64,000 nt of DNA. Source: Lysobacter sp. (GTDB taxonomy: Bacteria; Pseudomonadota; Gammaproteobacteria; Xanthomonadales; Xanthomonadaceae). The notes below the pieces were generated by a model, which saw only the letters and a list, made by a program, of their open reading frames with translations, made no database searches and had not been told where the DNA came from. The stretch is taken from NCBI GenBank assembly GCA_013141175.1, contig JABFRN010000001.1:3988001-4052000 (forward strand), given 5' to 3'. The position numbers were made by a program, and so were the translations under genes. Positions 51,701 through 59,899 of the stretch are shown in pieces. How positions within the stretch are numbered: the first letter of the stretch is position 1; the number at the start of each line of letters is the position of its first letter.

Positions 51701-52280
51701 GGCGGTCGAGGTTTTCGCGGGTGTGGCGGATGCGGGTCTCGGTTTCCTTGCGCCGCTCCTTGTATTTGGAGATGCCGGCGGCTTCTTCGAGATAGACGCG
51801 CAGTTCCTCGGGCTTGGCATCGATGACCTGCGAGATCATGCCCTGCTCGATGATCGAGTAGCTGCGCGGGCCCAGGCCGGTGCCGAGGAACAGATCGGTG
51901 ATGTCGCGGCGCCGGCATTTGGTGCCGTTGAGGTAATAGTTGCTCTGGCCGTCGCGGCTGACCTGGCGCTTGACCGAGATTTCGTTGAAGGCCGCGTATT
52001 CGCCGGCGATGGTGTGGTCGGCATTGTCGAACACCAGCTCGACCGTGGCTTGCGCCACCGGCTTGCGCGCCGAGCTGCCGGAGAAGATCACGTCGGTCAG
52101 CGAATCGCCGCGCAGCCGGCTGGCGGCGCTTTCGCCCATCACCCAGCGGATCGCATCGATGATGTTCGACTTGCCGCAACCGTTCGGCCCGACCACGCCG
52201 GTCATATTGGTCGGCAGGTGCAGGGTGGTCGGATCGACGAAGGATTTGAAGCCGGAGAGCTTGATCGTGGACAGGCGCAT
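48762..52280 (-). CDS. smc: Chromosome segregation ATPase SMC
   Basis: A 1172-residue condensin that folds and segregates the chromosome. The N-terminal head has the Walker A motif VVGPNGCGKSNIIDAIRWVM. Two long coiled coils flank a hinge (LGQLIEGVLVESPGHAIDSG region). The C-terminal head has the signature LLSGGEKAMTAVALV and Walker B FCLLDEVDAPLDEAN. The ATG at 52280 is where the conserved MRLSTIKLSGFKSFVDPTTL begins; longer readings have no SMC similarity. It heads the minus-strand smc-zipA-ligA operon. Confidence 0.96.
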   Translation of the reverse strand: MRLSTIKLSGFKSFVDPTTLHLPTNMTGVVGPNGCGKSNIIDAIRWVMGESAASRLRGDSLTDVIFSGSSARKPVAQATVELVFDNADHTIAGEYAAFNEISVKRQVSRDGQSNYYLNGTKCRRRDITDLFLGTGLGPRSYSIIEQGMISQVIDAKPEELRVYLEEAAGISKYKERRKETETRIRHTRENLDRLGDLREEVGKQLQHLARQAKQAEQYQTIQAERRIKDAEWKALEFRLLDRQLQALREGLSQEETRLQQIIAEQREAEREIELGRARREAAAEALNKAQAEGYEAGGTLARIEQQIAHQRDLGQRLQRARDEAQQALSEIGLHIETDQSRLDTLRAQIADAEPRLDTLKDADADHQQALHDAESKLADWQQRWDAHSRAQSEAARAGDVERTKVDYLDRQSLDAERRREQLIGERGVLDVTALAEAFAGLQDRHDTQKYSLDGLNEDLETRKQAVVGLQDQVRNAQAELADVRKQTQASRGRLSSLEALQHAALGQEQGAAVAWLKQRGLDSAARVGEVLKVESGWENAVESALGQLIEGVLVESPGHAIDSGLVDALGELGEGRIALVSEDNTDAVFASTSLAAKVQGPLAIRRMLSKLHVAETLGDARQLLAGLGDGESVITRQGERVGAGWVRVVRSGAAKQGALLREREIHSLRADIETLQQREAGLDRSIASLRDQMLAAEQQREDAQRTLYLAHRSVSELAGQVQSQQGRLDSARTRIEKIDADVSQLIETLDNSAQQAREARSRLEDAMSRMGELEGTRQTLEAERRALAEARDAARQAARESRDAAHALALNLESQRAQIVALAQALDRMGGQRGQLDARLGELASQLSEGDAPVVTLERERQAALEQRVLAEKNLAAARAALEGVDNELRGFEQTRHQRDEQSVGQRDAISQRKLDQQALALKAGQLAEAVVAADFVLDEVIAALDAEADPRAWEKVVTDFDAKLRRLEPVNLAAIQEHAEAAQRKEYLDAQDLDLTTALDTLEEAIRKIDRETRGRFKDTFDRVNTGVQELYPRLFGGGHAYLELTGEDLLDTGVAIMARPPGKRVSNISLLSGGEKAMTAVALVFAIFQLNPAPFCLLDEVDAPLDEANVGRFTAMVKEMSEHVQFLFVTHNKATMEAAQQLSGVTMREPGVSRLVSVDLAEAARLAGAA

Positions 52281-52538
52281 GCGGTGGCGTTCGTTCTCGT
52301 CTGCGTCAGGCCGTCGGGGCGCGCGCGTCGTGGATCGGGAAATGGCGTGGATGGCCGGTTGCACGGACTCGTCCCGGCGGCGATCCGCGTGGGACATGCC
52401 CGGCCAGGACCGGCCTGCTTGATGGAGTATAGCGGCCGGAAACCCATCGACAGCGCGGGCCCGGCCAGAGTGGGGCCATTTGTACGCCCCGGTGGCTTGT
52501 GCTAAACCTCGGCCGCGACCAAACACAAGGAAAACGTG

Positions 52539-53585
52539 ATGAGCGAGCCCGCCGCCAATCCGCCGGCCGTTCTGCCCAACGACCCCCACCACCGGCACAA
52601 TGCGCTCTATCGCCACATGCTGGAGGGCGTGAACGCGGCCGAACCGGGACGCAACGCCGAGCAGCGGTCGAATCTGGCCGCAGGGCTGGTCGATGCCTAC
52701 CTCCAGTCGCGCCCGGAGCGCGAACGCGACCAGCGGCTGGACGAAACCGTGATCCGCGACCTGCGGGTGGTGCCCGGCGCGCGCGACGCGCCCACGCCAT
52801 CGCTGTTCGTGGTGTCCGGGACGCAGACGCCCAGCGATGCCACGCCCCGGATCTCCACTCCGCTTGCGACCGCAGACGTGCCTGCCAGCCAGACCTTGGC
52901 CGCCCACGCCCAGCAGCGCACCGTCGGCGCGGACGGCTATCTGACCGACCCGAACATCACCCGCACGCCGATCCCGGCGCTGGAACGCAATCCGCTGCCG
53001 GACGTGAACGGCATCGTGATGCATCGCACGATGGGCAGCACGGCAGCCGGCACGCTCGATCACTGGCGCGGCGAAGCCAGCCCGTTCGGCACCCATTTCC
53101 TGATCGATCGCGACGGCACCATCCACCAGACCGCCAGCCTGAACAACAACACCAACCACGTCGGCCGGATCCGGTCGCGCGGCGAGGTGGAAGGCACGCT
53201 CACGCCGGAGGGTGAGCGCGAGCTGGCGGCCACCCGGCGCCTGCCGACCAACGACTATGCCGACGTCAACAGGCTGGAGAGCGCACGGCCCTATCCGGAG
53301 CGCTATCCGACCAACCGGGACAGCATCGGCATCGAGGTCGTCGCCACCTACAACGAGCGCACCGCGACATGGCAGGAGCCGACCGAGGCGCAGCGCGCTT
53401 CGATCCAGCGCCTGGTGGGCACCCTGCAGCAGAACTACGGGCTGAACGACCGTGATGTCTATGAACACGACCGGATTTCCTACAAGACCCAGGGCGAAGG
53501 TGCGGGCCTGTACCAGCCTGCCGCTCCTGTGCGCGATGGCAATGATCCCGGCGTGCAACAGCAGCCCGCCGGCCCTCCGCGCTGA
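52539..53585 (+). CDS. Putative type IV secretion antibacterial effector: XVIPCD-like domain plus N-acetylmuramoyl-L-alanine amidase
   Basis: A 348-residue protein without a signal peptide. Residues 14-125 resemble the XVIPCD secretion domain of Xanthomonadales: DPHHRHNALYRHMLEGVNAA, QRLDETVI and SLFVVSGTQTPSDATPRIST, then an ALA-rich SQTLAAHAQ end. Residues 155-325 are a peptidoglycan amidase (PGRP/T7-lysozyme type) with NGIVMHRTMGST (His162), FGTHFLIDRDGTIHQTA, DSIGIEVVATY and YEHDRISYKTQGEG (His310, Lys316, Glu320). It would cut the amide between MurNAc and the peptide stem in the rival periplasm. XVIPCD is normally C-terminal. The ATG at 52539 has an AAGGA site; the lipoprotein gene overlaps its end. 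Confidence 0.75.
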   Translation: MSEPAANPPAVLPNDPHHRHNALYRHMLEGVNAAEPGRNAEQRSNLAAGLVDAYLQSRPERERDQRLDETVIRDLRVVPGARDAPTPSLFVVSGTQTPSDATPRISTPLATADVPASQTLAAHAQQRTVGADGYLTDPNITRTPIPALERNPLPDVNGIVMHRTMGSTAAGTLDHWRGEASPFGTHFLIDRDGTIHQTASLNNNTNHVGRIRSRGEVEGTLTPEGERELAATRRLPTNDYADVNRLESARPYPERYPTNRDSIGIEVVATYNERTATWQEPTEAQRASIQRLVGTLQQNYGLNDRDVYEHDRISYKTQGEGAGLYQPAAPVRDGNDPGVQQQPAGPPR

Positions 53586-53943
53586 TCCGGCCGACGTGAT
53601 TTCCGTTCTGGAGATCGCGTCGTCCCGCTATGACCCGACCGGGGCCCGCGGCGACGGCCCGGCGCTGGCGGCGGACTGCCGGCAGTGGTCGCTGACCCGC
53701 CGGCAGGTGGAGACGTATTTCCGCCTGAGCAAGCCCATCGCGATGGTCGAGGCGCACGAGTTCGACACGCTGCCGTGCACGATCTCGGGAAAATTGCGGG
53801 CGGATGGCCGGACCTGGGATTTCGAGATCAACGCTGGCGCAACCGCGATGTGGCGCAGCGGGACCGATCTGAAGATGTTCGGCTGCGCCGATCCCGCCTG
53901 CGCGCCGCTGGTGCGGTCCATGCCGGACCACGGCGACGAATGA
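53500..53943 (+). CDS. Putative immunity lipoprotein paired with the amidase effector
   Basis: A 147-residue lipoprotein: signal peptide MRACTSLPLLCAMAMIPAC ending in a lipobox (Cys19), so it is periplasm-facing. The body has Cys-rich conserved-looking segments (AADCRQWSLTRRQVETYF, FDTLPCTISGKLRADGRTWD, FGCADPACAPL) resembling the immunity proteins seen downstream of type IV secretion effectors. The start is placed at GTG 53500, which gives a standard signal peptide and has AGGG upstream; ATGs at 53455 and 53461 are alternatives. It overlaps the effector gene by 86 bases. Binding and inhibiting the amidase is inferred from arrangement and location. Confidence 0.65.
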   Translation: MRACTSLPLLCAMAMIPACNSSPPALRADPADVISVLEIASSRYDPTGARGDGPALAADCRQWSLTRRQVETYFRLSKPIAMVEAHEFDTLPCTISGKLRADGRTWDFEINAGATAMWRSGTDLKMFGCADPACAPLVRSMPDHGDE

Positions 53944-53962
53944 CCGGCTGGGCGGCCAGGCG

Positions 53963-55048
53963 CTACAGGCGCCGGCCGTCGCCCGCGTCGAACAGATGCA
54001 AGTGCCCGGGCGCGACCCGCAGCGGCACCGTTGCGCCCGGCTCCGGCAGGTCTTCGGGCGCGAACCGGGCGACCAGCGGGTGCGGGCCGTAGCGCAGATA
54101 GGCGAACGCTTCGCTGCCGACGGGCTCGATCACTTCCAGTTCGGCCCCGAAGTGCGGCGTATCCCCATCCCCGCAACGCAGCAGATGTTCCGGGCGTAGG
54201 CCGATATCGAGGTCACGACCCAGCCACTGCGGATCGATCTCCAGCCCCGGCAGCGACAGCACCAGGCCTTCGGTCAATGCCAGGCCCGATACCCCGCCCT
54301 CGACGACCAGACGCCCGCGCAGGATGTTCATCGCCGGGCTGCCGAGGAAGGTGGCCACGAACAGATTGGCCGGCCTGCGGTACAGCGCCATCGGCGTATC
54401 GATCTGCTGGATCTCGCCGTCCTTCATCACCACGATCCGCTGGCCGAGGGTCATCGCCTCGATCTGGTCGTGGGTCACATAGACCATGGTGGTCCCGAGA
54501 CTGCGGTGCAGGCGCGCGATTTCGGTGCGCATCGACATGCGCAGCTTGGCGTCGAGATTCGACAGCGGCTCGTCGAGCAGGAACACCTTCGGCTGCCGCA
54601 CCAGCGCGCGGCCCAGCGCGACCCGCTGACGCTGGCCGCCGGACAGCGCGGCCGGACGGCGTTCGAGCAGCGCGTCGAGTTCCAGCGTGTCCGCCGCCGC
54701 CTGGATGCGCTGCGCGATCTCGGCTTTCGGATGACCGCGCAATTTCAGGCCGAAGGCCAGATTCTCGGCCACGGTCATGTGCGGATACAGCGCGTAGCTC
54801 TGGAACACCATCGCGATGTCGCGGTCCTTGGGCGGGACATCGTTGACGGTACGCCCGTCGATGGCGAGCGTGCCGTCGCTGATCGCTTCCAGGCCCGCGA
54901 TCATCCGCAGCAGCGTGGATTTGCCGCAGCCCGAGGGCCCGACCAATACCAGCAGCTCACCGTCGGCCACCTCGAAACTGGCGCCGGCCACGGCGACGTG
55001 CCCGTCCGGGTAGACCTTGCGAAGCCGATCGAGCACCACTGTCGCCAT
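53963..55048 (-). CDS. Carbohydrate ABC importer ATP-binding protein (UgpC/MalK family)
   Basis: A 361-residue ATPase of a CUT1 sugar importer. Motifs: Walker A LVGPSGCGKSTLLRM, signature LSGGQRQRVALGRALVR, Walker B FLLDEPLSNLDAKLR and the switch VYVTHDQIEAMTL, with a C-terminal TOBE regulatory domain. MalK-type ATPases often serve several importers. It is separate from the permease and binding-protein genes at 59900-62891 and divergent from the GH1 gene, sharing a 132-base region with a LacI-type operator. Confidence 0.9.
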   Translation of the reverse strand: MATVVLDRLRKVYPDGHVAVAGASFEVADGELLVLVGPSGCGKSTLLRMIAGLEAISDGTLAIDGRTVNDVPPKDRDIAMVFQSYALYPHMTVAENLAFGLKLRGHPKAEIAQRIQAAADTLELDALLERRPAALSGGQRQRVALGRALVRQPKVFLLDEPLSNLDAKLRMSMRTEIARLHRSLGTTMVYVTHDQIEAMTLGQRIVVMKDGEIQQIDTPMALYRRPANLFVATFLGSPAMNILRGRLVVEGGVSGLALTEGLVLSLPGLEIDPQWLGRDLDIGLRPEHLLRCGDGDTPHFGAELEVIEPVGSEAFAYLRYGPHPLVARFAPEDLPEPGATVPLRVAPGHLHLFDAGDGRRL

Positions 55049-55150
55049 CTTCCTTCCTCGTCCGGGTCGTGTCGTGCGCCGCGCTTCCCGACATCGACGA
55101 TGTCGGAAAAGCGCAAGGGGTTACAGACCGCAAACCTTGATGTAGTCTTG

Positions 55151-55166
55151 ATGTAACCGTTTACAT
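55151..55166. promoter_or_regulatory. LacI/GalR-type operator between the ATPase and GH1 genes
   Basis: ATGTAACCGTTTACAT is a 16-base palindrome matching at 12 of 16 positions with the central CG typical of LacI-family operators. A 9-base direct repeat, CTTGATGTA, occurs at 55136-55144 and 55147-55155, overlapping it. It lies 14 bases before the GH1 start. The regulator is not in the window. Confidence 0.55.
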
Positions 55167-55180
55167 ACCGCTCCCGCATC

Positions 55181-56587
55181 ATGCCATCGAAGCCGCGTCC
55201 GAGAAACCCCGCCATGCCGCACGACAACGACAGGACGTATCCGTTCCCTCCGGGTTTCCTCTGGGGCGCCGCGACCGCCGCGCACCAGATCGAGGGCTCG
55301 CCGATGGCCGATGGCGCCGGCCCGAGCATCTGGACCCGGTTCGCGCACACCCCCGGCATGACCCTCAACGGCGACACCGGCGACGTGGCCTGCGACCACT
55401 ACCGGCGCTGGAAGGACGACGTGAAGCTGATGCGCGACCTCGGCCTGCAGGCCTACCGCTTCAGCGTCTCGTGGTCGCGGATCCTGCCCGAGGGCACCGG
55501 TCGGGTGAATCCGGCCGGGCTCGATTTCTATTCCCGACTGGTCGACGAACTGCTGGCCAACGGCATCGAACCTCTGCTCACCCTGTACCACTGGGACTTG
55601 CCCGCTGCGCTGGACGACAAGGGCGGCTGGCTCAATCGCGACTGCGCCGACTGGTTCGCCGAATACGGCAGCGTGCTGTATCGCGCGCTCGACGGCCGGG
55701 TGAAGAAGTGGGTCACGCTCAACGAGCCGTGGGTGATCACCGATGGCGGTTACCTGCACGGCGCACTGGCGCCCGGTCACCGCAGCCGGTACGAAGCGCC
55801 GATCGCCTCGCACAACCTGATGCGCGCGCACGGCGCCGCCGTGCAGGCGTATCGCGCCGAAGGCAAACACGAGATCGGCCTGGTGGTGAACATCGAGCCG
55901 AAATATCCCGACAGCGACAGCGCTGCGGACGCTGCAGCCGCACAGCGCGCGCACGCCTACATGAACGAGCAGTACCTGCACCCCGCCCTGCTCGGCCGCT
56001 ACCCGCCGGAGCTGAAAGAGATCTTCGGCGACGCGTGGCCGGACTTCGATCCCGAAGATTTCAAGCTGATCGCGCAGCCGCTGGATTTCGTCGGCATCAA
56101 CTACTACACCCGCAGCGTGACCCGGGCCAACGACAGCTACCCGCTGAAAGCCGGCGCTGTGCGCCAACCGCTGGGCACCTACAGCGAAACCGGCTGGGAA
56201 GTGTTTCCGCAGGGACTCACCGATCTGCTGCTGTGGTTCAAGCAGACCTACGGCGATCTGCCGGTGTACATCACCGAAAACGGCGCCGCGTTCTTCGACC
56301 CGCCGGTGGCGGAGAACGACCGCATCTGCGATCCGCTGCGCATCAACTATCTGCACAAGCACCTGCGCGCGATCCACGATGCCATCGACGCGGGCGTGGA
56401 TATCCGCGGCTACATGGTGTGGTCGCTGCTCGACAATCTCGAATGGTCGCTCGGTTACTCCAAGCGCTTCGGCATCGTCCACGTGAACTACGGCACGCAG
56501 CAGCGCACGCCGAAAGACAGCGCGCGCTGGTATTCCGAAGTCATCGCCAGTCACGGCCGGAAACTGGACGAGCCGTCGCCTTATTGA
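55181..56587 (+). CDS. GH1 family beta-glucosidase
   Basis: A 468-residue TIM-barrel retaining beta-glycosidase that releases glucose from beta-linked oligosaccharides in the cytoplasm. GH1 hallmarks: FPPGFLWGAATAAHQIEGS, acid/base Glu182 in TLNEPW, and nucleophile Glu366 in YITENGAAFFDPP (Glu171 and Glu355 if the second ATG at 55214 is used). No signal peptide is present. Neither start has a strong Shine-Dalgarno. It is followed by a strong terminator and is divergent from the ATPase, suggesting joint sugar control. Confidence 0.95.
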   Translation: MPSKPRPRNPAMPHDNDRTYPFPPGFLWGAATAAHQIEGSPMADGAGPSIWTRFAHTPGMTLNGDTGDVACDHYRRWKDDVKLMRDLGLQAYRFSVSWSRILPEGTGRVNPAGLDFYSRLVDELLANGIEPLLTLYHWDLPAALDDKGGWLNRDCADWFAEYGSVLYRALDGRVKKWVTLNEPWVITDGGYLHGALAPGHRSRYEAPIASHNLMRAHGAAVQAYRAEGKHEIGLVVNIEPKYPDSDSAADAAAAQRAHAYMNEQYLHPALLGRYPPELKEIFGDAWPDFDPEDFKLIAQPLDFVGINYYTRSVTRANDSYPLKAGAVRQPLGTYSETGWEVFPQGLTDLLLWFKQTYGDLPVYITENGAAFFDPPVAENDRICDPLRINYLHKHLRAIHDAIDAGVDIRGYMVWSLLDNLEWSLGYSKRFGIVHVNYGTQQRTPKDSARWYSEVIASHGRKLDEPSPY

Positions 56588-56658
56588 TTCCTGCCTTACT
56601 GATCCCCGCCCTACCGATTTCTGCCCTGCAGGCTCTCTCTCCGCCCACGGGCTGGTGC

Positions 56659-56699
56659 GCCCCGACGATGTCGATCCCCCGGTCGTCGGGGCTTTTTTT
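56659..56699 (+). terminator. Rho-independent terminator after GH1
   Basis: GCCCCGACGA (56659-56668) pairs with TCGTCGGGGC (56683-56692), followed at once by seven T. It lies between the convergent GH1 and glycosidase-like genes. Confidence 0.85.
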
Positions 56700-56707
56700 G
56701 CCTGCAC

Positions 56708-59700
56708 TCAGCGCAACTCGACGCTCACCTCGACCGCCGGCGCTGCGATGCGCAGTTCGCCATCGTGCCATTGCGCGGACTTGCCATCGATCCGCGTGCG
56801 TCCCGGCTGCGCATCCGCCAGCGGCCACGGCAGCACCGCGCCGCCGGGCGGCAGACGCATGCCCGCGGCGAACCGCAGCACCAGCCGCTTCGGCTCACGT
56901 CGCAGCGTATAGCCGAGCCGACCCTGCGGCGTGCGCAGGCCATCGACCGCGATGCCGTCGCCATCGAGCCAGCGCGCGGGAACGCCTGCCGCGAGCACCA
57001 GGCTGTCGTCGGCTTCGCGCGGATACGCGAACATGTCCAGCGCCGAGCGCATGAAATCCGACGCGACCCACGCATGCGGCAGATCGCCGAGGAAAAACGG
57101 TTTGCGCGGCGTGCGCGACACCACTTCGCCCCACTGGTTCCAGCCGCGCGGCGCGCGGTCGTCGAAAAAGAACTCCACCGCATCCCATGCGCGCTCGCGC
57201 CAGCCCAGACGCACGAACGCGCCGACGTTGCGCCATTCGTAGGGCGTGTAGTCCTTCCACTGGCGCTTGCCGTCGCGGCGCTGTTCGAATTCCCGCCAGT
57301 AGCGCTCGAAGGTGTTGTGCAGCAGATCCTCCGGCAGGATGCTGTTCGCAAGTCCGGCCTGTTCGCCGCCGGGCGCGAGCGCGATGGTGGTCGAGGTGGG
57401 ATCGAAGTCGCCAAGCTCGGCGGCGCCCGGCAGGTAGTCGATGCCGTGTCGCGCAGTCGCCGCACGCAGCGAGGCGCCGAGATCGGCGCGGAACCTATCG
57501 CGCGCCGCCGCCATGCGCAGCGCATCCTCGCGCTTGCCAAGACGCTGCGCGATCCACGCGGCATCCTTGTAGCCGCGCAGCGCCCAGAAATTGTCCCAGT
57601 ACGAATGCATCGGCTTCGCCGAATAACCCTCGTGACTGATCGACACCGGCATCATTCCGTAGAACGCAGGATCGAGCGCGCGGTTGGCGTCGGTGCGCTC
57701 GCTGGCGCTGAGCGTTTCCATGTAGTCGAACGCGCCGCGCACGTGCGGCCACATCGTCGCCAGAAACGCATCGTCGCCGGTGTGTCGCGCGTAGTCGGCG
57801 ATCGCGAAGATCAATTCGCCGTGGCTGTCGTTTTCGGGCACCGGGTCGCTGCCGCGATCGTCGACGCAGCACGGCACCTTGCCGTTGTCGAACTGGTACG
57901 GCGCATACCAGTCGAGGTATTCGCGGACCGCATCCTCGCGGCCCGTGCGCAGCAGGCCTTCAGCGATCATCGCGCCGTCGCGGATCCAACTGCGCGCGTA
58001 CGAGCGCGTGCCCGGCTGCAGGCGCGGGCCGATGCGCGAGATCAGCTGATGCGCGAGCGCGGTGCGCAGGGTATCGACCAGCGGTTGGCCTTCGGCGGGC
58101 ACATCGATGCGCACCGTGTCGAGCGTGCGGCGCCAACGTTCGGCAACGCTGTGCTGCCGTTGCTCCGCCGAGCAGGCATCACCTTCGCAGCCGGGTGCGC
58201 CGGTCATCGGAACCGTCAGCGCGATCTCGCGCGATTCCCCTGGCTGCAGGCGCATGCGATAGGCCATCGCGCCGGACGCGAGTCCGGTCGGATCGCGCAC
58301 GGTCGTGGCCGTTGGCCATGCAGCGGCTGCGAGATGCGATACCGCCATCCCGCTGTCGAAGGTCGTGGCGAATGCGGCGTCCGGCGCACGCTCGGCGTAC
58401 ACGCGTTCGCGGCCGGCGACGCTGACGACGGCGCCATCGATGGCGAGCGCTTCGATCCGGCTGACACCGCCGGTGGTATTGAGGAACTGGCTGGGCGGAT
58501 TGACCTGGAACGGCTGCACCGCCAGCGCCAGCGTGTAGTCGCGAACGACCGTGCCCGGATTGCGCAGCACATAGCGTGCGACCAACTGCGAGCGCTCCGG
58601 CGTGCCGTCGGCGAAGGCCGTCACCCGCAGCTGCGCCGCGTCATGCGACCAGTCGACTCTGGGAATCGGCAGATAGCCGTCCTGCAGCGATTGCGACATC
58701 GTCGCGTCCGCCCAGCGCAGCAGCTTGCCGTCGGCGATCACGAACGGTTCGATGCTGAAACCGCCCTTCCCGACCTCGATCGCGCCGTCTTCGCCGATCA
58801 GCCCCTGCTCGCTGCCGCCGTCGATGCCGAGGATCGTCCAGTACGCCTGTTCGCCGCTGAAACCGCGCGGGAACAGGCCGCGCGGCGAGTCTTTCGCCAC
58901 CGACGCCACGAAATCGTTCGCGTTGGCCGCGAAGGCCAACGGCTCGACGCGCACTTCGTTCAAGGCATAGCCCACACCCAGACCGTCGCGCAATTCGATC
59001 GCGAGATGACGCGCTTCCGATTCCGGCAACGCGATCCAGTCGCGACCGCCGTTGCCGCCCGAGACCGCGCGCAGTTCGCGCCAGCGGCGGCCGTCGTCGG
59101 ACACCTGCACCGCATAGTCGGAGGCATGCGCGCCTTCGGCCCAGTCGAACCGCAGGCCGCCGAATTCGGTGTCGCGGCCCAGATCGAGGATCAGGCGCTG
59201 GATGCCTTTGCCGGCACGCCATGCGGTATCGGCATCGCCGTCGATCGCCCGCTCCGCTTCGCCGCGCGCCGAAGTCGCGGTTGCGCTTGCGACCTCGGGC
59301 AAGGGGCGATCCTCCGGCAAAGCGGTGAACGTCAGCGCATCGAAACACACCGCACCTTTGCCGCCGGAACTGTTGTTGATCGTGAACTCGAGCTTGGCGC
59401 TGCTGCGCAGTTGCGGGTCCGCGCCCGGCCCCCAGGCCTTGCCGATATGCCTGCGTTTGTAGCGTATCGGCGTCCATGCGACCGGGAAACGATACTTCGG
59501 CCGGTTCACCCACCAGACGTTGTCGCCGCTGGCATCGATCAGTTTGAACTGCAGGTCGTTGTCCGGCGATTCGCCGCGCAGCTTGAAATCGAAACGGTAG
59601 TTGCCGGTGTAATCGATATCGAGATCGCGCTGGATGCCGACATAGCCGGAGACGCCGTTGAAGTCGTAGTCGAGGCAAAGCGCGCCATTGTCGGCGCGGA

Positions 59701-59845
59701 TGCTGCCGCTGACCTGGGTCGAAGCGATGACGCGCCAGTGGGTTGGGTCGTCGAAGGTATCCAGAACGACGGTGGGATCCTTGGCCTGCGCGCTGCAGAA
59801 CGCCATCAGCAAACACATCATGACGCAGTATCGAAACGGAACCAT
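56708..59845 (-). CDS. Large exported glycosidase-like protein with discoidin domain and six-hairpin catalytic domain
   Basis: A 1045-residue protein with a signal peptide ending at AFCSAQA. It has an N-terminal beta-sandwich, a discoidin/F5-8 type C-like domain around residues 190-300 (ATATSARGEAERAIDGDADT), a middle beta-sandwich and a C-terminal (alpha/alpha)6 barrel (about 600-980). The barrel includes YARSWIRDGAMIAEG, VPCCVDDRGSDPVPENDSHG and HSYWDNFWALRGYKDA. The barrel resembles six-hairpin glycosidases, but I do not recognise the family. It is the last gene of the ABC-importer operon, 54 bases after permease 2. It probably acts on the imported sugar outside the cytoplasm. Confidence 0.7.
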   Translation of the reverse strand: MVPFRYCVMMCLLMAFCSAQAKDPTVVLDTFDDPTHWRVIASTQVSGSIRADNGALCLDYDFNGVSGYVGIQRDLDIDYTGNYRFDFKLRGESPDNDLQFKLIDASGDNVWWVNRPKYRFPVAWTPIRYKRRHIGKAWGPGADPQLRSSAKLEFTINNSSGGKGAVCFDALTFTALPEDRPLPEVASATATSARGEAERAIDGDADTAWRAGKGIQRLILDLGRDTEFGGLRFDWAEGAHASDYAVQVSDDGRRWRELRAVSGGNGGRDWIALPESEARHLAIELRDGLGVGYALNEVRVEPLAFAANANDFVASVAKDSPRGLFPRGFSGEQAYWTILGIDGGSEQGLIGEDGAIEVGKGGFSIEPFVIADGKLLRWADATMSQSLQDGYLPIPRVDWSHDAAQLRVTAFADGTPERSQLVARYVLRNPGTVVRDYTLALAVQPFQVNPPSQFLNTTGGVSRIEALAIDGAVVSVAGRERVYAERAPDAAFATTFDSGMAVSHLAAAAWPTATTVRDPTGLASGAMAYRMRLQPGESREIALTVPMTGAPGCEGDACSAEQRQHSVAERWRRTLDTVRIDVPAEGQPLVDTLRTALAHQLISRIGPRLQPGTRSYARSWIRDGAMIAEGLLRTGREDAVREYLDWYAPYQFDNGKVPCCVDDRGSDPVPENDSHGELIFAIADYARHTGDDAFLATMWPHVRGAFDYMETLSASERTDANRALDPAFYGMMPVSISHEGYSAKPMHSYWDNFWALRGYKDAAWIAQRLGKREDALRMAAARDRFRADLGASLRAATARHGIDYLPGAAELGDFDPTSTTIALAPGGEQAGLANSILPEDLLHNTFERYWREFEQRRDGKRQWKDYTPYEWRNVGAFVRLGWRERAWDAVEFFFDDRAPRGWNQWGEVVSRTPRKPFFLGDLPHAWVASDFMRSALDMFAYPREADDSLVLAAGVPARWLDGDGIAVDGLRTPQGRLGYTLRREPKRLVLRFAAGMRLPPGGAVLPWPLADAQPGRTRIDGKSAQWHDGELRIAAPAVEVSVELR

Positions 59846-59899
59846 GTGGGATGAACCTCGAAAAATCGAACGCCGATCCGGCGGGTGCGCTATCCGCTC

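Noticed and set aside
48753-52505. Plus-strand ORF of 1250 codons opposite smc
   Set aside because: It is an antisense shadow of the SMC coiled-coil region, with runs of Arg/Leu/Ala and no recognisable motif.
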